From NCBI GenBank assembly GCA_028554755.1, contig JAPTOF010000024.1, positions 6,153,001 to 6,217,000 of the forward strand: a DNA stretch of 64,000 bases, in the 5' to 3' direction. Position 1 is the stretch's first letter; every line of letters begins with the position of its first letter. This DNA is from Cordia subcordata. Taxonomy: Eukaryota; Streptophyta; Magnoliopsida; Boraginales; Cordiaceae. Shown in pieces: positions 33,578 to 46,092 of the stretch. A model generated the notes under the pieces. The model had not been told where the DNA came from, did no database searches, and saw nothing but the letters and a program-made list of their open reading frames with translations. The position numbers and the translations under genes are program-made.

Positions 33578-36139
33578 CTTGCCTATCTGGAATTGTAGTC
33601 ATTGATTCTTCTTCGGTTAGCTTTTGAAGAACATGGACAAATATGGAACCATGTGCGTCATCCTTAGAAGAGGTCCTGCGAATGAAAATATAAATATGAA
33701 ATGGTTTCTACCAAATTTGTGAAGAAATAAAACCTTTCTTAACCCACAAAAAAAGTGTTATATATATAGATGCCTTGAACAATTTATCCAGCCTTCACAA
33801 AGATACTTGAATCTCTTCCAATCAATTTTAGAAAGGAACAGAAATACCTCCAGAATGCTGGGTAGCTGCTTGGAGAGACATGAAATGTCATCCGGGTTCA
33901 ACTTCAAACCTTCAGCAGCAGCAAATTCACATAACATACACCCCAATAAAATGATGTGCAGCCACACTTGTTGTTCACATGCTTCCTGCACATCAAGATA
34001 ATTATTTCCTGCTGGCATATGCATGTCCTCCATCTCTTCATTAATATTATTGATTTTTTACCTGTCTTGGGTACTGCCAACATTCCACTATTTTCTTTAC
34101 TTGTTTTATTAGGATGATCATCATTTGAGTTGGTCTTTCCCTCGCCTTCAATTCGGTCATATGGATCATCTGAATTATGGGTTGATGATGATGATGATTT
34201 ATTCTCAACAAAATTTATCAACCCCGCGGCTGCTTGCTATTCTTCATCATCATGACTTTCTAACACATCTTCCAAGTAGACATCTGCAAATTCTTTGTCA
34301 AACTCGTGCTCGCATTCAACATGCAAGTCCCAAATTATTTGCTTCGTCTGAGCACTGAAAGCCAATACACTTTCCAGCTCTTCCTCTAATTCCTCTTTGG
34401 ACAAGTAGTTGTTGCAAGATGATGATGATAAGCTAATTTGATGCAGCCTTTTATTTGTAATAATAGCAAGAGCTTCTAGCAGGCATTTTGGAAAAGTCTC
34501 CATATCAGCACATTCAAGAAGAAATTCAGTCAACAAATTACTAATTGGGATACGTACTCTCTTGGTGAGCTTAGCATTAGGATACAGCAAAAGCAGTATG
34601 TCCTTAAGTTCTGTAAAGCTGAGCACTTTCTTTTTATCATCAAGTAGTTGAATAGCCTTGATAATATCATTCTGCAGTGCTTGAATTTCTGGTGAAAACT
34701 CTCGGAACTCTGCCCGCAATTGTAGTGGGAAAGATTTATTAGGTCTTAGCTTTAGCATTAGGGCAGCAACTGCTAAAGCATTGGTCAAAGGTTCCTGCAC
34801 TGGTTCATTATCCCCTAATTGGCCAAGCAATTCCCTACACCTTTTCCTGAGTTGGTTGACTAAAGCCCCATGCCCCCATCCAGATTTTGGAGGCTGCACC
34901 TGAGGAATATATCCACTCACACTTCTCAGTTCCCTGTGCATTGAACTCAACATTTGAAAAGGAAAAGTCTCCAGTTCATCATCTATTATCCTCTTAGCAG
35001 CAACATGATAGGATTTAGATTTTGACGATGGCCGACTCAAATAGGTCGCCTGGTGGTTTCCACGAAAATTCTTTGGGTATGTAAGCAGTTTAGACAGTTT
35101 CTGTTCGACTAGTGATGTCTCTTGGTGATTCTTAAAGGTTGTTGCAGCAGAAGACGCACAATATTTCTTTATACTCTTTTTCATCCTCTGATTGTTTTTC
35201 TCAAAGTACTTAATTGAGCCACCAGTTCATATCTCCACGAAAGGGCATAACCCTTTGTTCGTCATCTAATCTAGCATGCTAAATATCTTTTTTAACCCAT
35301 CTTGCAATCGAAAAAGTTGTACATAGTTTTCGTCTTCATCAACTAGTTCTTCTTCTTAGTTATGATGATGATCATGTTTTTCCTTTTCAATAGAAGATAT
35401 GATGTTTTCGTACGAGGCATGCTCATTTCTAGTAGGATAGAGCAAGTACTCCCAAAGACCTTGAGGCGAGAATGCTGATAAAGTATGTGTCCAGAAGAGA
35501 GATAGCTTAGAGCAAATTAAAAGGCCGTCCCATCCCATGATATATTTTGAAATGGGTACCATATATAAATATCGCATTACAAAAAAAAAAAAAAAAAATT
35601 GAAGGCAGTGCATATATAATTAACGAACTCACATCATCTACCCTAAGAAATGATTCTGGTAGAAACCTTCCATCAAGTTTACCAAACGTAAAAAACAAAG
35701 AAAAGAAAAATGAAAATATTGTTTTGTTTGACGGATGAACAAAATCGAACTAAGTTAAGTAACTCACACTGAAGTAAGATTGATAGTAAAATGAGCAAAT
35801 ACAAAACAAAATGAATAATGTAAATATTATTAATTTATAATGTACACGTCTTTTGAGTGCACAAGTTGTTTGATCTCTTTGGTCTCCTTTGGAGTCAATT
35901 GCAAATCCATTAACCACCAGCAAGTACAGACATATACATATACACATGAACAACTAAAATTGTTTGAACTTCTCAGATGGAAGAGAAATATAATATATAT
36001 ATATATATCATCGAAAAGATACTTCAGAAATTAGAATTAAAATGAAACAGAAAAACCTTCTTTTCAAGTGAAGCGCTTTATCCTCTCGTTTAATGTTTGA
36101 TAATAAGGTTTTGCAGTCTGCCATTAACAAGGAATCCAT
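33578..36139 (-). pseudogene. Unrecognised multi-exon plant gene, decayed
   Basis: Read on the minus strand. Exon 1 (36139-36057) is MDSLLMADCKTLLSNIKRED then KALHLKR, with donor GT. Exon 2 (about 35917-35848) is WLMDLQLTPKETKEIKQLV; its acceptor reads TTGCTG instead of TTGCAG. Exon 3 (about 35685-35633) is LDGRFLPESFLRVDD with donor GTGAGT. A long exon (about 35420-34061) keeps one frame but has stops at 35356-35358, 35266-35268, 35227-35229 and 34237-34239. It includes PQVQPPKSGWGHGALVNQL and an acidic Glu/Asp-rich end. Further exon text lies at about 34015-33842 (EQQVWLHIILLGCMLCEF) and 33670-33578 (HGSIFVHVLQKLTEEE). The 315-codon frame from 35184 is a remnant of the long exon. I do not know the family or function. 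The product would be soluble, mostly helical, and without a visible signal peptide. Confidence 0.65.
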
Positions 36140-36257
36140 ATTCACTGTTAGTTAATTCGCTGAACCTAACTGTGAATTATACATACCAGAGGTCCAAGAG
36201 TTGAGATTAGAAAATAAGGGATAGCTTTAATAAGTTTTGGGATGATGAAGAGTTCGG

Positions 36258-36482
36258 TTTTAGGATCAAAATCTGAGAAATTTAAGGGCTTGCAATGCCT
36301 ATTGGTCCTCAACTCAATAGCTAATGTCAAAAGTTTTTTTGTAGTTATTGCTCCTATTGGTTGAGTGGCTATTGGTGCAAAACCAGTCTTATCTTTGTGA
36401 CTAAATTGACCTAGATTATTAGAGTGTATTGTTTTTTCGTTTTCCTCAATGTTGGTAACTATTTATAATTAGAAGTTTGCAT
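36258..36482. repeat. Segmental duplication copy B, part 1
   Basis: It matches 28020-28250 in the same orientation and lies just upstream of exon 1 of the decayed gene, so it probably held the promoter. It is split from part 2 (37694-38005) by the inverted-repeat transposon. Confidence 0.85.
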
Positions 36483-37693
36483 GAAAAGAGTAATTTTGGA
36501 ACTTGAACTTTGTAAAATATGGAATTAAAAGCATGAACTTTTAAAGCTTTAGTAGAAAGGCTTATACTTACGAAAAAATGAAATTTTACACACCTTTAAA
36601 TAACGGTGTTAATTTTCCCTCACGTGGTATTTTATTTTATTTTTCATTTAAGATGGATTTCCCTACATGGTAATCTAAATCTTATCTAGCATACACTCAC
36701 ACAAACTTATAAATTCAAAAATTTTATGTACACGTACAATATATATGTTTTGAAAGTCTTTTTTGTTGGCTATGAGAATATAAATTAATCTATATTTTTT
36801 ATTTTGTTCAATCTAAACTTTTTATATATTTAAATTTTAAAAATTTAAATTAATTGTGAACTTTAAGCATTACAATAAAAAAATTTAAGTGACTTACAAT
36901 AAACCAACAATTAATTATGCATTTAAATTAATTGGTTTAAATTGATATAAATAAAAGTTTAATATATTTTTTCCCATTGAACAAAAATTAATGAGCAAAA
37001 ATTTTAAACTTTGAAGTATAATGCAGACATAATCTTCTCAAAAATAATGCTGACATAATAATATATTTTTTAGAAAAAGAAGTATCGTGCGTTTAAGTAT
37101 TAAATTAATACATAATAATTAATTTAATGTATTTTTTATTATTAAACAAAAATTAATAAATGAAAACTTTATTGTATTAATTTAAGTATTAATTCAATAA
37201 TTTAAATTAATTCCATGTCTAAATTTATTGGTTTAAACAAAAGTTGTTTAAATATACAAATGATTGTTGTTTTATTGTAAAGTATTAAAATTTTTATTTT
37301 AATATTTAAAATGCACAATTAATTTAATTTTTTTAAATTTTAAATATATAAAAGAAATTTATATTGAGTAAAAGAAAAAGATGCAGACTAATTTATATTC
37401 TCATAGCGATCAAAAAAGATTTCAAAATTTATATATGTGCACATGTATGTAATAGCTTAGAATTTATAAATTTGTGTGTATATGCTATTTAGGAGTTAGA
37501 TTACTGTATAAGGAAATCCACCAAATATAGAAAAATTAAACAAAATGCCACATAAGCAAAAAATTAACACCGTTAATTAACAGTATGTAAAATCTCATTT
37601 TTCCCTAAGTTCAAGCCTTTCTATTAATGCATTTTAAGTTTAGGCTCTTAATTCTATATTTTGTAAAGTTCAAACCTTAAAACTACCCTTTTC
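36483..37693. mobile_element. Non-autonomous DNA transposon with terminal inverted repeats of about 430 bp
   Basis: The left arm (36483 to about 36915) begins GAAAAGAGTAATTTTGGAAC and the right arm (about 37255 to 37693), read in reverse complement, begins GAAAAGGGTAGTTTTAAGG. The arms correspond along their length, including AACTTTGTAAAATATGGAAT, TAACGGTGTTAATTT, GTGGATTTCC and CTATGAGAATATAAATTA. Only about 340 bp of AT-rich sequence separates them. Copy A of the duplication lacks the element. No transposase is present. Long arms of this kind suggest a foldback or Mutator-like derivative. The target duplication is unclear because of polypyrimidine flanks. Confidence 0.85.
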
Positions 37694-38005
37694 CCTTTCC
37701 TTTTTCCGTTTCAATTCTCTTTGTTTGGTTGGAATGAGGGAAGGTATACATCTAAGTGATGGATGTTTTTTTGGGGAGAGGGTGGGGGGTTTAGGGTTAG
37801 ATCTAAAGGGAGGATTAATTGATGAATTTTGAACCCTGTTCTTGTCAGGCAAGTTGCTAGACAATCTATTATCTAGCCCAAAAGAAATTTTTATTCTCAT
37901 TTTTAGAAGATCTAAACGGTAGAAAAATTTAGTATAAAGTGTTATAGTTATAGTTTGGAGCATCTAGTAGATAGGATTAAATATGGGAGGGATTTGGAAT
38001 TGATC
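37694..38005. repeat. Segmental duplication copy B, part 2
   Basis: It matches 28261-28577 (TATACATCTAAGTGATGGA, GGATTAATTGATGAATTTTG, CTAGCCCAAAAGAAAT, TTGATCTCAATC). Similarity ends near 38005. Confidence 0.85.
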
Positions 38006-38154
38006 TCAATCTCAATGATTATGGAATATAATTATCAATCGGTTGGGGTAAGTTTTCCACTCCTTGGATATGATTTTTTTTTTCAAAAAAAATATTGGAA
38101 TGAGTGTTTTTATAAAATATTTGGTTTTGGTGGTGGATAAAATTAGGTTCTGGA

Positions 38155-40170
38155 TGTTAGAGTTGGTGCCCTAAAGCCAATTAGCTATAATTGATTTTGA
38201 AATATTTTATCTTAATTTTCGCATTTATTATTTTATATTTGTTGAGGTTTTTTTTTTTTTAATTTTATGAAATATATCCAAGAGATTTAGATGGGTTAAA
38301 CTTATTCCTAAGAATTTAAGAATATGAGTGACACGTTTAATATAGTAATTTATTCTAAATTAATTCTCGATTATTGAAATATTAATTGATCATAATATTC
38401 CATAAAATCAATATGTGAATTTGCTCCCTTAATTAGTATATGATTGCTAATAGGTACGGGCAATGAGTCTCACATCACGAGCAATCACATAGGTAACTCA
38501 TTGGTCAATGACTTACTGAACGTGACTATTTATATGACAATTACATTACATGGAATTAAATTAAGTCAATGAGTAGTCATATAATATAATAGCGTATTTA
38601 TTCCTTTAACTATAGACACCATTGTGGTCTAGTACATGCATGACTATGATTTACTTAGTGCTTAGTAATCTAGCTCATTTATGACAAGGATTTAGTACGA
38701 TATGGTCATGATTAAGAAGGTGTTTAGCTGAGCTAACAAAAAAAAGTGTGTCACAAAGACATTTTTACCCTTAAAGTTTTATCACATTAATTGATGAAAA
38801 ATGTAGAAGCCTATAAGCAACTTTAGTGATCAAGTGGTATGTCTCTCACCTTTAGTGTAGGTAGATCTAAGGATTAATTCCCGTCAGATACATATTGTAA
38901 TGGCCTTTGACCTCCTTTGAAGTAAAAAAAAAAAAAAAGGGATAAGCCCAAAAAAAAAAGCAACTCTAACTAGCTTTTTTTTTTTTTTTTGGGAGAGGAG
39001 GCTTATAAACACTTGGTCAAACATGTCAAAAAGACATGTTTACCCTTAAAGTTTTATCACATTAATTGATGACATGTACTTTTTAGTCATTTTTTAAACT
39101 ACCATTGTTACTTATAAACCCTTATTTATCAAATATATTAGAAGCTTATAAGTGCATATTTATCGAAACACATAACAACTTACTTACAAGAAGGTAAGAA
39201 GAAGTTGCTTATAAGCACTTAAAAATAATCTTAGCCAAGCGAGCTCTAATTCATGTATGTGGACTTATATATGGTTGAGATCAAATCTGTCTACTTATTT
39301 GAGCAAGATTGACATCCCAAGGCAATTCATTAATTAGTGACCAAAATCATTCGCCAAGGTAGATGCTTTTCGGAAATGGTTTTCGAAGGAACCACTCGTT
39401 ATTATGTTTTGGAAGAATTAAGTCAACATTTGACTTTGACCATGACCGTTTGACTTAATCGGAAGGCATAAAGATCTATTTACATAGATATTATCACCGA
39501 TCAGGTGGTCGCATTATGTTGCTAGGCATCACTCGCGACTTATAGAGTTTAGAATTTATTTCTAATTCAATTAATTATAAGTTGAATTAATTCTATTGCC
39601 AATCAATTATGAACCTGAGAGGTCACAAACAAGGAGAAAAGGAAAATTATATAATTTTGAATTATGTAATTCAATCTTGAAATTAATTAATTATAAAGAA
39701 TTAATTATTAAGTGAGACTCTTTGGTCTTTGAGTCTATCTTAAACTCCAAGATTAACTAGATTTTGACTTTGTAGAGTTATATAAATAGAGAGCCAAATT
39801 ACAAAAGCTAGCACTTCAGTTTTCTGTCTTTATAAATATTTCTCCTTATAGTGATTAGATCCTTTCATAAGTTAATTTGCAATTTTGTGTGGATAAATAT
39901 ATCTATCGTGAAATTATTTATCTCGCTGTGTTTGTTGAATGTCAATTTATTCCATTGTCTTCATGCTTGGAGAGTTGTCAGAATTCTGAAACACAGAAAT
40001 GATTGGGAATTTCTCATGATCAGAGAATTTGTTGATTGGAGTTTATTTAATTCGAGAATCTGTAAGTGGAATTTTCCCTTTCAATATATCTTGATATTCG
40101 GAATTTTAGCCTTTGAGTTTATGCTCGTTCCATCCCGAGTGTCATTTTTGTTAGAATAGTTAAGTTCTGT
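38155..40170. mobile_element. LTR-like non-coding segment
   Basis: It begins TGTTAGAGTTGGTGCCCTAAAGCC and carries features common in long plant LTRs or LARDs: a late promoter-like stretch (GTTATATAAATAGAGAGCC, about 39777-39795) followed by a leader-like region. No coding content is recognised, and I cannot fix the right end or find a partner LTR. Confidence 0.4.
38718..39246. mobile_element. Candidate hAT-like MITE
   Basis: The left end AAGGTGTTTAGCTGAGCT and right end CTTAGCCAAGCGAGCTC are imperfect inverted repeats of the GTTTGGCTGAGCT type typical of plant hAT MITEs, and the right part has the usual TTGCTTATAAGCACTTAAAA. A stretch of about 40 bp (TTTACCCTTAAAGTTTTATC and onward) occurs twice (about 38764 and 39038), so the interior was itself duplicated. 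It sits inside the LTR-like segment. Confidence 0.5.
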
Positions 40171-41340
40171 TGAAATTCCCACAAGCTAATACGGTACATT
40201 AGAAAAAAAATTTGTTCCGTTAACTTTCTTCAAAGAAATTGACACGGGTTCCTTAATATGCATGAGATAATGTGTTTTGTTTGCTCAAGCAAAAAGGGAA
40301 AAAAAAAAAAAAAAGATCATGTGTTTTGTGCTTTCTGGCTTTTGGGGTGATCCTGTTAAACCTGTAGGATTATTTTAATATATAAATTTGATAAGCAAAG
40401 TCAAGATTACATTCTTGGTTGAAATCTGTTGAGCACGTTTTGGTAAAAAGAAGAAATGTTGCCAGTTGTTGCTCCAGGATATGAGCATGTTTTGATACTT
40501 TATGGTATATAATCTTATGCTCTAGACTTTTTAAGTTTTGCAATATACTAGCCGAAGTTTCGTTTAAAACTGTAATTTTTACCATGAGCAGTTATAAATA
40601 ATTGAAAACATTTATTTACTCATATACTTATATTTTATTTTACTTTATTTTGTGTCCCGATTGATTCTTTTAAAAAATATATCAACCGACTTTTCTTGAG
40701 GTAACTATGAGTATCTTTCCAGCTATGAGTTCTACGTTGTTCAAGCGTATGGCATTATATGAAAGGAAAATAGATTTGATGTTATTTATTTTTCCCTGAC
40801 AACTTTATATGACCTGAAGTTATACTTTTATATATTTATTTATTTGTTTGTTTGTTTTTATCACTAACATTTCTAGTTTACAAGGCAGTACCTTTGAGAT
40901 AATATAGCACCATTCCTAGGCTATTTGTAAATCTTAATTTTCTTCATTCCTCTCATATTCTCAAAGTTCTTATAGAAATCTTGAGATTGGAGAATAGATG
41001 TGTATTTCTGATGATACCAATACTATTACCGTACCGCAGCACACATTCTGTTACTGTGTTGCTTTGATTCTGTTACCACTATAGTGTTATTGGTTGTCCC
41101 ATATTATTTCTGAACCGCGTTGCATGAATTAAATGCAGCCACAAATTTCAATCTTACAAGTGTCTTATGAATTATGGTAACATTATTATGTATATGAGTG
41201 ATCATTGTTACTCTATCTCTTGGCTATACCCTTGGTATAATAACTCAATAATGATTATCTATCAAGTATGATCATCGTATAACTTGTTTCAGTTTATGAC
41301 TTCCGTTTGTGTCTCTCACACTTCGATCATCTACCTTATA
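40171..41340. other. AT-rich sequence, no supported gene
   Basis: No coding or RNA feature is seen. Its right part probably belongs to the LTR that ends before 41747. Confidence 0.35.
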
Positions 41341-41855
41341 ATTTTCTAGTGAGTTAAATTCTCTTACTGAGCTTATGTTCACTCACTTTTCGCATTCCGT
41401 CTACTTTTTTTGCAGTTGAAACCGGATGAGCATTTTAGCTTTAAGTGGGTTACAGACTGTCCAGATATGGTGTCGTGGATCAAAGAAGCTTCTACTTTTA
41501 ATTTTGTTTTGTGGGTTATATTTGAGGGGCTATGAGTAGAGTTTAAATTATCATTTAGGAGGGCTACCCGATTTTTTTTTATTATTATTTTGGGGGTTAA
41601 ATATTATGTCTTTTCGAGATGTTAGATTACGGTTTTGGCAGCTATGAAAAGTACATGCTACGGTTGTGTGCCTTGTGAGCTTAAGGGGTTTTTCTCTTTA
41701 GGTTTGTGGCGTATCACGCATTTGGATTCCAAGGGCACGATAGAGATGGTATCACAGCCAGGTTGTGCCCGATTAGGAAAATTATAGACTTGGGAAGAGA
41801 TTGAACTACTAGCTTAGGACTTATGGTTAATTAATTTGAATTGTTGAGAGACTAT
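41341..41855 (+). mobile_element. LTR end and primer-binding site of a truncated LTR element
   Basis: TGGTATCACAGCCAGG at 41747-41762 differs by one base from TGGTATCAGAGCCAGG, the sequence complementary to the initiator tRNA-Met 3' end used by many plant LTR elements. The 400 bp before it, including a CTTTTTTTGCAG stretch and GGCGTATCACGC, would then be the LTR end. The internal region is lost: element G1 begins about 100 bp downstream at 41856. Confidence 0.5.
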
Positions 41856-42628
41856 CATCACGGGATCAGAGGTTGAGACTGAAAATTTAATCGCCATACG
41901 GTGCTTAGCCAAGTAGTGTACCTGACCAAGCACGCCTGTGAGATTATCAGAGATGAGCAGTAGAAGCTTCGGAGTGTTAAAGGTCAAGCACAACTTCAAC
42001 ACTTAGGCAAAGGTAGGGCCTTAACTTTGGTGTTGCATGCTTAGTAGGTTGGCCAACAATAGTTGGGCCGTAAGCAATCACAATAACAACGTACTTAGGC
42101 ACAAATATGGGACTTCGAACCTTGGAGAATGCTTGGACAAGAGCAGAGAAGTAGCTGGCTGAAATTGGCTTTGTATTTCACCGTGAGAGAGTGTTTACGA
42201 GTGTCCCCATTTCACGCTCAGCCACTACCCCTATTTATACATGCACAAATCTAATTCAAACACAAGATATGTACAAAAATGAGCTAGTTTTCCCTCCATT
42301 TTGTCTAGGTAGCTATTGCAACTTCTTAGGTAGCAAGAAAGGAATCTGGGCAGAATAGAAGCTTTCATTGGCAGCTTTTGTAGGTCTTTGTCTTGTAGTA
42401 CAATTTGTCCTGTAGTGCAAGTTGTCTTGTTGCACGTTTTTCCTTCCATAGCCAAGCAAACTAGCACCACAACTTCTAGAAGGCTTGTAAAACGAGCCAA
42501 TTTTCCTTCCAACTAAATAAAGAATATGTGGGGGCCACTATCCAACCGAGTCAACCAATTTTTGCCAAAATACGAGCACCATTTTGGCAAGGCAGGGGAT
42601 TGAAGGCCAAAATGTGCCAAGAGTTCCA
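41856..42628 (-). repeat. 3' LTR of G1
   Basis: Read on the minus strand it starts TGGAACTCTTGGCACATT after the polypurine tract and ends at CCCGTGATG, where G5 has CCCGTGACA, so the terminal CA is mutated. It shares AAGCATTCTCCAAGGTT and GTACGTTGTTATTGTG with the other LTRs of the cluster. Confidence 0.8.
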
Positions 42629-42639
42629 CCCTCCCCCAC

Positions 42640-45600
42640 TTAATCCGACGTCGTCCCTGATGCCGTTGTGCGCTTAAATTCCTTTATCTGCTTCTTGAAT
42701 TGCCACAATTGATCTTCATGTTCCCAAGTAGCCTCGTGTACGGGTACATCTTTCCACTTCACCACATGTTTCGTCCACCTCGGCACGCCTTGCTTCCCCT
42801 TGATTCGATCAGCCAGAATTTCATTTGCCAATCAAAGGATGTGACAACTACGATAGGGGCACAACTTGACTCTTCGCTAGTTGAATCTTTTGGATCAGCA
42901 AAGTATGACTTGAGGAAGCTAACATGAAAGACTAGGTGGATCCTCAGTTTGGATGGCAGCTTCAATTGGTAGGACACATTACCCACTTGCCTGACCATAT
43001 TGAATGGACCTTTATACTGGTACACTAGCCCTTTGTGCATGGCCCGCAGAGTCTCGAACTGTGAGGGGATAAGTTCTACCATCACCATGTCTCTCTCATT
43101 GTATTCCACCCGTCTTCGCTTTTTGTCGGCCATTTCTTCATTTTCCTAGCAGCACGCTTCAATGTGCCCTAGCCATCTCCTGCTCTTCTTAGAACTCTCT
43201 TGCAAATTTGTAGGCAGCTGGGGCATTTCTCATGTAACCTAAATCAACCGTATGTGGAGTCAGCGATTGACGGCCTGTGGCAACTTCAAAGGGACTTTGA
43301 CCAGTGGATTCACTCCTTTGGAGGTTATAGAAAATTGAGCCACATCTAAGAGTGGAATCCAATCCTTCTGGTTGGCACTCACATAATGCCTCAAGTGAAA
43401 CTCAAGTAAAGCATTCACTCGCTCCGTCTGCCTATCGATTTATGGATGAAAGCTGGTAGAAAATGCTAAGTCAGAACCTAACAACTTGAACAATTCTTAC
43501 CAGAATTCCCCAGTGAAACGAGGGTCTCGATCACTCATAATCATCATCAGCACACCCCACTATGTCACCACATATCTCACGAAAAGTTTGGGTGTTTCAT
43601 GTGCTTGCATACTTGGACAGCCTGTCAACCACCACAAAGATTATGCCACATCCTTTAGACTTCGATAAACAAGTGACGAAGTCCATAGTGACATGTTCAA
43701 ATGGGTATTCCAGCACCGACAATGGTTGTAGAAGTCTTGTTGGGTGCTTTTGCTAATCTTATCCTACTAGCATATCAAACACACCTGCATATATGTCTCC
43801 ACATCGTCCCGCATCCTTGGCCAATAGTAAATATCCTCTACTAAGGCCATGGTGCGATGAATACCAGGGTGACCCATCCACAAGGAATTATGCCACTCCT
43901 TCAAGATTTCGGCATGAACAATTGATCTCCTTTTGTGAACAACAAGCCATCCTACAACTAGAATCGCTGGGTCTCGCCCTCCTTGGCATAGTTCGTGAGT
44001 CCCTGACCCATGGGATCTTGCTGCAGTTCTTCACACATTTTATTAATTAGAGGGCTGGTTGGGTGACTTATGGCAGCAAGTTCAGTCTTCCCAAACAATG
44101 CATCAGTAACACGGTTGTCCCTTCCCGACTTATACTCCATGATGAAATCAAATTCCGCGAGGAATCCATGCCACTGGGCTTGCTTCGAGGTGAGCTTCTC
44201 TTGAGTCTGAAAGTAATTGACAGCCACGTTGTCGGTCCTCACCACGAACCAAGTCCCAAGCAAGTAATGATGCCACGTCTAAAGACAATGCACCACGGAA
44301 GTCATCTCTTTCTCATGGACATAATAATATCATTCCATGCTGTTGAGCTTGCGACTTTTCATCTCTTTCTCATGGACAAAATACCATCATTTCGTGTCGT
44401 TGAGCTTGTGACTTTCATATGCAATGGGGCATTTGTCCTGCATCAATACCTATCCAATAGCAAAGTTAGAGGCATCAGTATGCACCTCAAAAGGTTTGGC
44501 AAAATCTGGCAAAGCAAGGAATGGTTCCCTCAAGACTACCTGCATCAATGCTACAAAGGCAGTTTGGCAAGCTTTACACCATACCCACGGTCGGTTCTAT
44601 TTCAACAAGTTCGTTAGTGGTGCTGCAACTACTGAATATCCCTGAACGAATCGTCGATAGTAGTTTAAGAAGGCCAAGAAAAGATCTGAGTTGGGACACT
44701 CCAGCAAGCAGCTCCCAATCTCGAATTGCCTTCACCTTGTCATCATCCATCTTGATTTTGCCTCTACCCACAATATGGCCAAGAAATGGCAGCTCTTTCT
44801 TGGCAAAGTTGCATTTCTCTAACTTGATGTGTAGCTCATGCTCCTTTAGTTTTTGGAACATCTGTCTCAAATGGCAAACATGCTCATCTAAGGTAGAGCT
44901 ATACACAACAATGTCATCTAAATAGACAACAACAAATTTGTCCAAGAAGGGCTAGAACACCTTGTTCATGAGTGTGTAGAATGTGGCAGGTGCATTTGTT
45001 AAGCCGTAAGGCATCACAAGATATTCAAAATCACCATACCTAGTGACGCAAGCCATCTTAGGCTTGTCGTCCTCCGCAACTTTGACTTGCCAATACCTCG
45101 AACACAAGTCAATCTTTGAGAAAAATCTGGCACTTCCAAGCTAATCAAACAACTCCATAATATGTGGAATAGGATATTTGTTTTTTATGGTGATCTTGTT
45201 TAAGGCTCGATAATCCACATGCATGCGTAACGAGCCATCAGATTTCTTCTGGAACAACACTAGGACACTAGACGGAGAGTTTGATGATTTAATCATCCCT
45301 GCATCAAGCAACTCTTGCAACTGTCTCTTTAACTTAGCCAATTCTGATTGCGCCATTCTATAAGAAGAGCAATGGTAGGAGGCCTAGCGCCTACAATCAA
45401 TTGGATCTTATGGTCGACTTCCTGCTTTGGAGGCAACTTCTTGGGCAACTCCTTGAGCATAATGTCATGAAACTCCTTCAAGACTACCTGGACAGGTTGA
45501 GAAAGATTGTGTGGCTTTTCATGGGGTGCCTTTTCTTTTTCAATGCCATGAGGTAAATGTCATCATTCCTCCTGAAGCCTTTGACAAGTTGCATCGCTGA

Positions 45601-46092
45601 AAGAGTTGTTTTGGCTTCTGTTTTGGTCCCTCTAACAATAGGCACCGTATAAGGAATAAAATTTCCTGTCACAACAATTGAGTTACCAAATGGCACAAGC
45701 AAAGTATGTACCACATCAAGCCACTCCAGGCCTAACACAAGGTCACAATCATCCAAGGGCATGACATTGAAGTTGACGAGCCCTTGCGATTTCCCAATTC
45801 TGGTTTGCACACCTCGAGCAGCTCTGATAATGGGCATGGCTCTGGAGTTAGCTGCCTTGATCATCCCTTGTGTTTTTGTGATTCTCAAGTCCAGTTTTTG
45901 TGCAACATCTGCCCCCATAAAGTTGTTGGTAGCTCTCATATCTACCAAGGCTTTGAATGGATGGCCTTTGATCTCAGTGGTGACATAGAATGAACCTTGG
46001 TGTGATTCTTGTGGCTTCTCATATATGCTTTTACTGTGTTTAGGAATCAAAGCGATCCCATATGTGTTTCTAGCTCTTCGCAAGGTTGGCAC
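42640..46092 (-). pseudogene. pol: G1 pol: protease to chromodomain, broken
   Basis: Protease region 46092-45484 (FKALVDMRATNNF, where the family has D-[ST]-G). Reverse transcriptase 45420-44574 ([58 protein letters not shown]). RNase H 44560-43960. Integrase 43950-43140 is mostly broken. Its C-terminus is KRRRVEYNERDMVMVELIP with HLVFHVSFLKSYF, followed after a frame change by the chromodomain VPRWTKHVVKWKDVPVHEAT and WEHEDQLW. Chromodomains in this clade bind modified histone tails and steer integration. A 60-bp duplication (about 44297-44417) adds damage. Confidence 0.9.

Noticed and set aside
34237..35184. 315-codon frame as an intact single-exon gene
   Set aside because: Coding similarity and the same frame continue on both sides of its start and stop, and a duplicate copy supports the upstream part, so it is a remnant of a longer exon.
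44063..44617. 184-codon + strand frame in G1
   Set aside because: It is the antisense shadow of the minus-strand RNase H and reverse transcriptase region.
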